Program-made: the position numbers and the translations under genes | Shown here: positions 60,610 to 64,000 of the stretch, one piece after another | Layout: every line of letters begins with the position of its first letter | Numbering within the stretch: the stretch's first letter is position 1 | Notes under the pieces: model-generated | Seen by the model: the letters and a program-made list of their open reading frames with translations, nothing else | Database searches by the model: none | Told to the model about the DNA's origin: nothing | Origin: Hymenobacter canadensis | GTDB lineage: Bacteria > Bacteroidota > Bacteroidia > Cytophagales > Hymenobacteraceae | Direction: 5' to 3' | DNA length: 64,000 nt | Assembly (NCBI RefSeq): GCF_027359925.1 | Contig: NZ_CP114767.1 | Span: forward strand, 1,736,001-1,800,000

Positions 60610-62622
60610 ATGCCCAATACGTTGTTTACCAGCTTTTCGCGCCGGCTGCTGAGTCTGGCGGCGCTGCCGCTGCTGCTCACTTGGCCGCCTACATCCTGCG
60701 AGGGCCAGGCCCCCGATTCCTCGGCTCCGAAACCAGCGCCGGCTGCCACCGCCGATGCCCGACGCCCCAGTGTGCCGGCCGGCTACTTTCTGTTCCCGAT
60801 TAAGCCCGGCGTGCAGAACTACCTGGCCGGCAGCATGGGCGAGCTTCGCCCCAACCACTTCCACGGCGGCCTCGACATCAAGACCGACGGCCGCGTGGAT
60901 TTGCCGGTGTACGCCGCCGCCGACGGCTACATCTCGCGCATGAAGCAGAGCAGCTACGGCTACGGCAACGTGCTCTACATCACGCACCCCAACGGCCTGA
61001 CGACGGTGTACGGCCACCTCAACCACTTCAAGGGGCCGGTAGCCGCCGAGCTGCTGCGCCGCCAGTATGAGAAGCAGACCTACGATCTGGAGCTGTTTTT
61101 CGACAAAACGCAGTTTCCGGTAAAGCGCGGCGAGGTGGTAGCACTATCGGGCAACACGGGCGGCTCGGCGGGCCCGCACCTGCACTGGGAAGTGCGCACC
61201 CCCGACGACCACCAACTCAATCCGCTGCAGTTTGGGGGCTTCCCCGAAATCCAGGACCACGTGGCGCCGCAGCTGCAGGCGTTTGCGGTGGAGGCGCTGG
61301 GCATTGAAGCCCGCGTGCAGGGGCGCTTCGGCAAGAGCATATTCGTGCCGAAAGCGCCGATGCTGCCCAACGGCGGCGGCTACGTGTGGGCCGATACCAT
61401 TGCCGCCTTCGGGCAGGTGGGCCTGCTGGTGCAGGGCTTTGATAGGTTCGACGGGGTGTGGAACAAGAACGGCCTGCAGCGCGTGGACGTGCGTGTGAAC
61501 GGCCAGCCGCTCTACACCCACGTCGTGGATGATATTCCGTTTCCGGAAGGCTCGCGCCAGATCAACCGGCACGTGGACTATGAGTGGCGCGCCACCCAGG
61601 GCCGGCAGCTGGAGCGCCTGTTCGTGGACGACGGCAACGACCTGAGCATGTACAAAACCGGCCCCGCCAAGGGCAAGCTGCGCGTGGAAGCCGGCAAGCT
61701 CTACGCGGTGGAAATCATGCTGGCCGACTCCTACGGCAACCGCACGCCGCTGCGCTTCGTGCTGCGCGGCGAGCAGCCGGTGTACTACAAAACCCGCTCG
61801 GCGCTGGTGAAAAAGCCCACCCTGCGCTACGATATCAGCCGCAACCTGCTGTTGGCCACCGCTTCTGACCCCGACACGGCCTCTGTGGGTGGGCCGCTCA
61901 CGCTCTACAAAGGCAACCGCCGCCTCACACTGCGCCCCAGCTACACGGTGCAGAGCGAAAACACCTACCTCTACGACCTGCGCGCCGGCCTGCCCGACTC
62001 GCTCAGCTTCCAGGGCGTCACGCGCCGCTTCGACCGGCAGGCCAGCATTCCATCGGGCCGGGATTTCGCCTTCTCCACCAGCGCGCTGCAGCTGGGCTTC
62101 GCGCCCAAAACGCTGTTTGACACGCTGTATGTGCAAACCAGCTATGCCGCCGGCCTCTGGACGGTGCACCTGCCGCGCACGCCGCTCTACGAAACCCTGC
62201 GCCTCACGCTCCGGCCCGAAACGCCCGTAACTGACCCGCGCCGCACCGCCATCTATAGCATAGCGCCCAACGGCGGCAAAGGCTACGTGGGCGGCAAGTG
62301 GGCCGCCGACAACACCACCGTATCGGCCCCCATCAAAACCTTCGGCCGCTTCCGTTTGCTCACCGACACCATTCCGCCTTCGGGGCGCCTGCTCAGCAAA
62401 GGGCCCGGCGGCGTGGTGTTCAAGGTCGGCGACGACCTGTCGGGGCTGGCCAGCTACCGGCTGGAAGTGAACGGGCAGTTTCACCTGCTGCGCTTTGAGC
62501 ACAAAAACGCCACTCTGTTCTCGGAGCGCTCCGACACGCTGGGCCCGGTCCTGCGCGGCCCCGCCACGCTCCGCCTCACCGACCAGGCCGGCAACGAGAA
62601 GGTGCTGAACGTGGTGCTGTAG
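60610..62622 (+). CDS. M23-family metallopeptidase
   Basis: 670 residues. A signal peptide precedes an M23 domain with NHFHGGLDI (H and D ligands), YGHLNH and HLHWEVR, the complete zinc-binding set, so it is probably an active cell-wall peptidase or elastase-like enzyme. The C-terminal 400 residues are a beta-rich region, some of it Ig-like (for example DTIPPSGRLLSKGPG). LAGSMGELRPNH is typical of Bacteroidota members. It is likely periplasmic and acts on peptidoglycan cross-links. Confidence 0.92.
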   Translation: MPNTLFTSFSRRLLSLAALPLLLTWPPTSCEGQAPDSSAPKPAPAATADARRPSVPAGYFLFPIKPGVQNYLAGSMGELRPNHFHGGLDIKTDGRVDLPVYAAADGYISRMKQSSYGYGNVLYITHPNGLTTVYGHLNHFKGPVAAELLRRQYEKQTYDLELFFDKTQFPVKRGEVVALSGNTGGSAGPHLHWEVRTPDDHQLNPLQFGGFPEIQDHVAPQLQAFAVEALGIEARVQGRFGKSIFVPKAPMLPNGGGYVWADTIAAFGQVGLLVQGFDRFDGVWNKNGLQRVDVRVNGQPLYTHVVDDIPFPEGSRQINRHVDYEWRATQGRQLERLFVDDGNDLSMYKTGPAKGKLRVEAGKLYAVEIMLADSYGNRTPLRFVLRGEQPVYYKTRSALVKKPTLRYDISRNLLLATASDPDTASVGGPLTLYKGNRRLTLRPSYTVQSENTYLYDLRAGLPDSLSFQGVTRRFDRQASIPSGRDFAFSTSALQLGFAPKTLFDTLYVQTSYAAGLWTVHLPRTPLYETLRLTLRPETPVTDPRRTAIYSIAPNGGKGYVGGKWAADNTTVSAPIKTFGRFRLLTDTIPPSGRLLSKGPGGVVFKVGDDLSGLASYRLEVNGQFHLLRFEHKNATLFSERSDTLGPVLRGPATLRLTDQAGNEKVLNVVL

Positions 62623-62678
62623 CATCGGCCGCGGCCGCGTATGAGTTCGTATATTCCAGTAACCTTTCCCCTATTCTC

Positions 62679-63263
62679 ATGTCCAACAATCTGCTTAAGC
62701 GCCGCAAGCCGGTGCTGCTGGCCTCCGTGGCTGCGGCCGTAGCTACCGGCGTGGCTGCCTATGCCTTCGCCCGCCGCAAGCTGCACCCGCCGCTGCCCAC
62801 CGTGGCCCACGTGGATCTGCACAAGTACATGGGCCTCTGGTACGAGGTGGCCCGGCTCCCGACCCGCTTCGAGAAAGGCTGCCAGCACGTGACGGCCGAG
62901 TACACGCTGCGGCCCGACGGCAAAGTGACCGTACGCAACACCTGCCACAAAGAAGGCCTGAATGGCCCCGTGGAAACCGTGACGGGTACGGCCCGCGTGG
63001 TAGATGCCGTCACCAACGCCAAGCTGAAAGTGAGCTTCTTCTGGCCGTTTGAAGGCGACTACTGGATCATTGCCCTCGACCACTCCGACTACCGCCACGC
63101 CCTGGTGGCCGGCGGCCCCGACCGCACCAACCTGTGGCTGCTGAGCCGCACGCCGCACATGGAGCGCAACCTCCGCGACCACTATCTGGCCAAGGCCCGC
63201 GAGCTGGGTTTTGACGTGGACCGCATCCTGTTCACGCCTCAGCCCATTGCCGGCAAGCCGTAA
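62679..63263 (+). CDS. blc: Lipocalin (Blc-like)
   Basis: 194 residues. An N-terminal hydrophobic segment (about 13-32) acts as signal or anchor without a lipobox. The lipocalin motifs are YMGLWYEVARLPTRFEKGC, YWIIALDHSDYRHALVAG and LWLLSRTP. Blc proteins bind lipids or lysophospholipids in the envelope. It is 56 bp after the M23 gene and may share its transcript. Confidence 0.92.
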   Translation: MSNNLLKRRKPVLLASVAAAVATGVAAYAFARRKLHPPLPTVAHVDLHKYMGLWYEVARLPTRFEKGCQHVTAEYTLRPDGKVTVRNTCHKEGLNGPVETVTGTARVVDAVTNAKLKVSFFWPFEGDYWIIALDHSDYRHALVAGGPDRTNLWLLSRTPHMERNLRDHYLAKARELGFDVDRILFTPQPIAGKP

Positions 63264-63313
63264 CCGTGCCCGGCACGCGGCGGCGCGCTATATTTACCGC
63301 AAATCCCAGCCTT

Positions 63314-63763
63314 ATGCCCATTCCCCAGATCGGCGACGCCGCCCCCGCCTTCGAAGCGCCCGACCAGCACGGCAACCTGCACCGCCTGCAGGACTACGCC
63401 GGCCGCAAAGTGGCCCTCTACTTCTACCCCAAAGACGACACCAGCGGCTGCACGGCCCAGGCCTGCGACCTGCGCGACAACTACCAGAGCCTGCAGGCCG
63501 CCGGCATTCAGGTGCTGGGCGTAAGCATCGACAGCGAGAAGTCGCACAAGAAGTTCGCCGATAAGTACGAGCTGCCGTTTCCGCTGCTCGTGGATGAAGA
63601 CAAAAAGCTGGTGGAAGCCTACGGCGTGTGGCAGGAGAAATCCATGTACGGCCGCAAGTACATGGGCACCATGCGCTACACCTTCCTGATTGACGCCGAC
63701 GGCCGTATCGAGAAGGTCATCACCAAAGTCGACACCAAAAACCACGCGGCCCAGTTGCTGTAG
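63314..63763 (+). CDS. bcp: Peroxiredoxin, BCP/thiol peroxidase type
   Basis: 149 residues. The active-site region is KDDTSGCTAQACDLRD, with peroxidatic Cys in GCTAQ and a second cysteine five residues later, the atypical 2-Cys arrangement. It reduces organic and hydrogen peroxides with thioredoxin. Start 63314 is preferred over an upstream ATG (63266) because it begins MPIPQIGDAAPAF, the usual N-terminus. TATATTTA at about 63289 is close to the -7 consensus. Confidence 0.95.
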   Translation: MPIPQIGDAAPAFEAPDQHGNLHRLQDYAGRKVALYFYPKDDTSGCTAQACDLRDNYQSLQAAGIQVLGVSIDSEKSHKKFADKYELPFPLLVDEDKKLVEAYGVWQEKSMYGRKYMGTMRYTFLIDADGRIEKVITKVDTKNHAAQLL

Positions 63764-63771
63764 GCCCTGTT

Positions 63772-63801
63772 AGCCCCGCCCGTTTGGCGGGGCTTTTTTT
63801 T
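63772..63801 (+). terminator. Terminator after peroxiredoxin
   Basis: Arms 63772-63780 and 63786-63794 followed by eight T. Confidence 0.92.
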
Positions 63802-63822
63802 CGCGCGCCTCGCCCAAGTTCC

Positions 63823-63830
63823 TACCTTTG
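63823..63830 (+). promoter_or_regulatory. -7 promoter element TACCTTTG
   Basis: Exact TAnnTTTG match, 25 nt before the ATG at 63855. Confidence 0.6.
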
Positions 63831-63854
63831 CTTTCCCCCAACCTCATAGAATTC

Positions 63855-64000
63855 ATGTCGCACGACGCCAATTCCTTCGCCGCTTCTTCCGAAACCCACG
63901 CCCCCGAAGCCACCAAGTCGGTGGCCGAGCTGCAGCAGATTGCCGCGCAGGTGCGCCGCGACATTGTGCGCATGGTGCACGCCGTGAACTCCGGCCACCC
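63855..64000 (+). CDS. tkt: Transketolase, N-terminal part (3' end beyond window)
   Basis: The first 48 residues are visible. After a polar lead (about 20 residues) the sequence reads LQQIAAQVRRDIVRMVHAVNSGHP, the start of the thiamine-diphosphate domain of transketolases in their split, N-terminal-subunit form; the conserved GHP is a substrate-binding histidine motif. It would interconvert pentose-phosphate sugars. The remaining sequence is needed to tell a split from a full-length enzyme. Confidence 0.85.
   Translation, partial: MSHDANSFAASSETHAPEATKSVAELQQIAAQVRRDIVRMVHAVNSGH

Overview
The window looks like a chromosomal segment of a high-GC Bacteroidota bacterium, most likely Hymenobacter or a close relative in the Cytophagales. 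This rests on several things seen in the sequence: promoters with the Bacteroidota -7 element TAnnTTTG (for example before tRNA-Glu, the ankyrin-repeat gene, the Mpl-like ligase and transketolase), almost no Shine-Dalgarno sequences, a secreted protease with a type IX secretion sorting domain, two TonB-dependent receptors, and a dense population of intergenic palindromes of a kind I associate with Hymenobacter genomes. There is no rRNA, CRISPR array, transposase or integrase; one tRNA (Glu) is present. Genus assignment is an inference from overall character, not from a marker gene.

Layout. 0-9.4 kb: the end of a fused trehalose-6-phosphate synthase/phosphatase, a YgjP-type metallopeptidase, a GH15 glucoamylase/trehalase-like enzyme, a VTT membrane protein, tRNA-Glu, a hydrolase and a large exported protein. 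9.5-16.6 kb: a PAS sensor kinase and a CheB-CheR-PAS fusion, then an MFS_3 exporter. 16.9-28.4 kb: an ABC exporter, a T9SS-exported matrixin-like protease, an M48-type protease, PhzF, an Fpg/Nei-type DNA glycosylase, a small lipoprotein with a structured leader, a membrane-anchored SDR, a small exported protein, a TauE/SafE permease and a Vat-like acetyltransferase. 28.4-35 kb: a luciferase-like oxidoreductase, then a probable iron-uptake pair (TonB receptor plus PepSY membrane protein) behind three repeats of an operator-like motif, and an SBF-family transporter. 35-45.1 kb: small proteins, a large GH63-like glycosidase, an M1 aminopeptidase, a YgiD-like dioxygenase and an MFS transporter. 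45.2-46.1 kb: an AT-rich island with one gene for a TIR-like putative defence effector. 46.3-53.7 kb: a molybdenum-related cluster. 53.7-64 kb: housekeeping and envelope genes (DnaB, Mpl, proteases, FAH-family protein, M23 peptidase, lipocalin, peroxiredoxin, start of transketolase).

The most interesting unit is the molybdenum-related cluster. A short ModE-type DNA-binding protein lacking the molybdate-binding domain, a TonB-dependent receptor and the three genes of a PaoABC-like molybdenum hydroxylase lie in the same orientation. A 30-bp palindrome with ModE-box half-sites (CGTTATAT/ACATAACG) covers the receptor's -7 element, its likely transcription start and the edge of its start codon. 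This suggests a molybdate-responsive outer-membrane importer, perhaps for molybdate, tungstate or a Mo chelate. The second candidate is the TIR-like gene, whose base composition is unlike everything around it.

A third theme is repeats. At least four families of imperfect inverted repeats, some nested in one another, fill intergenic spaces. Two of them appear to supply the stop codons of neighbouring genes (the M1 aminopeptidase and the 2Fe-2S subunit). Strong hairpin terminators separate most convergent gene pairs.
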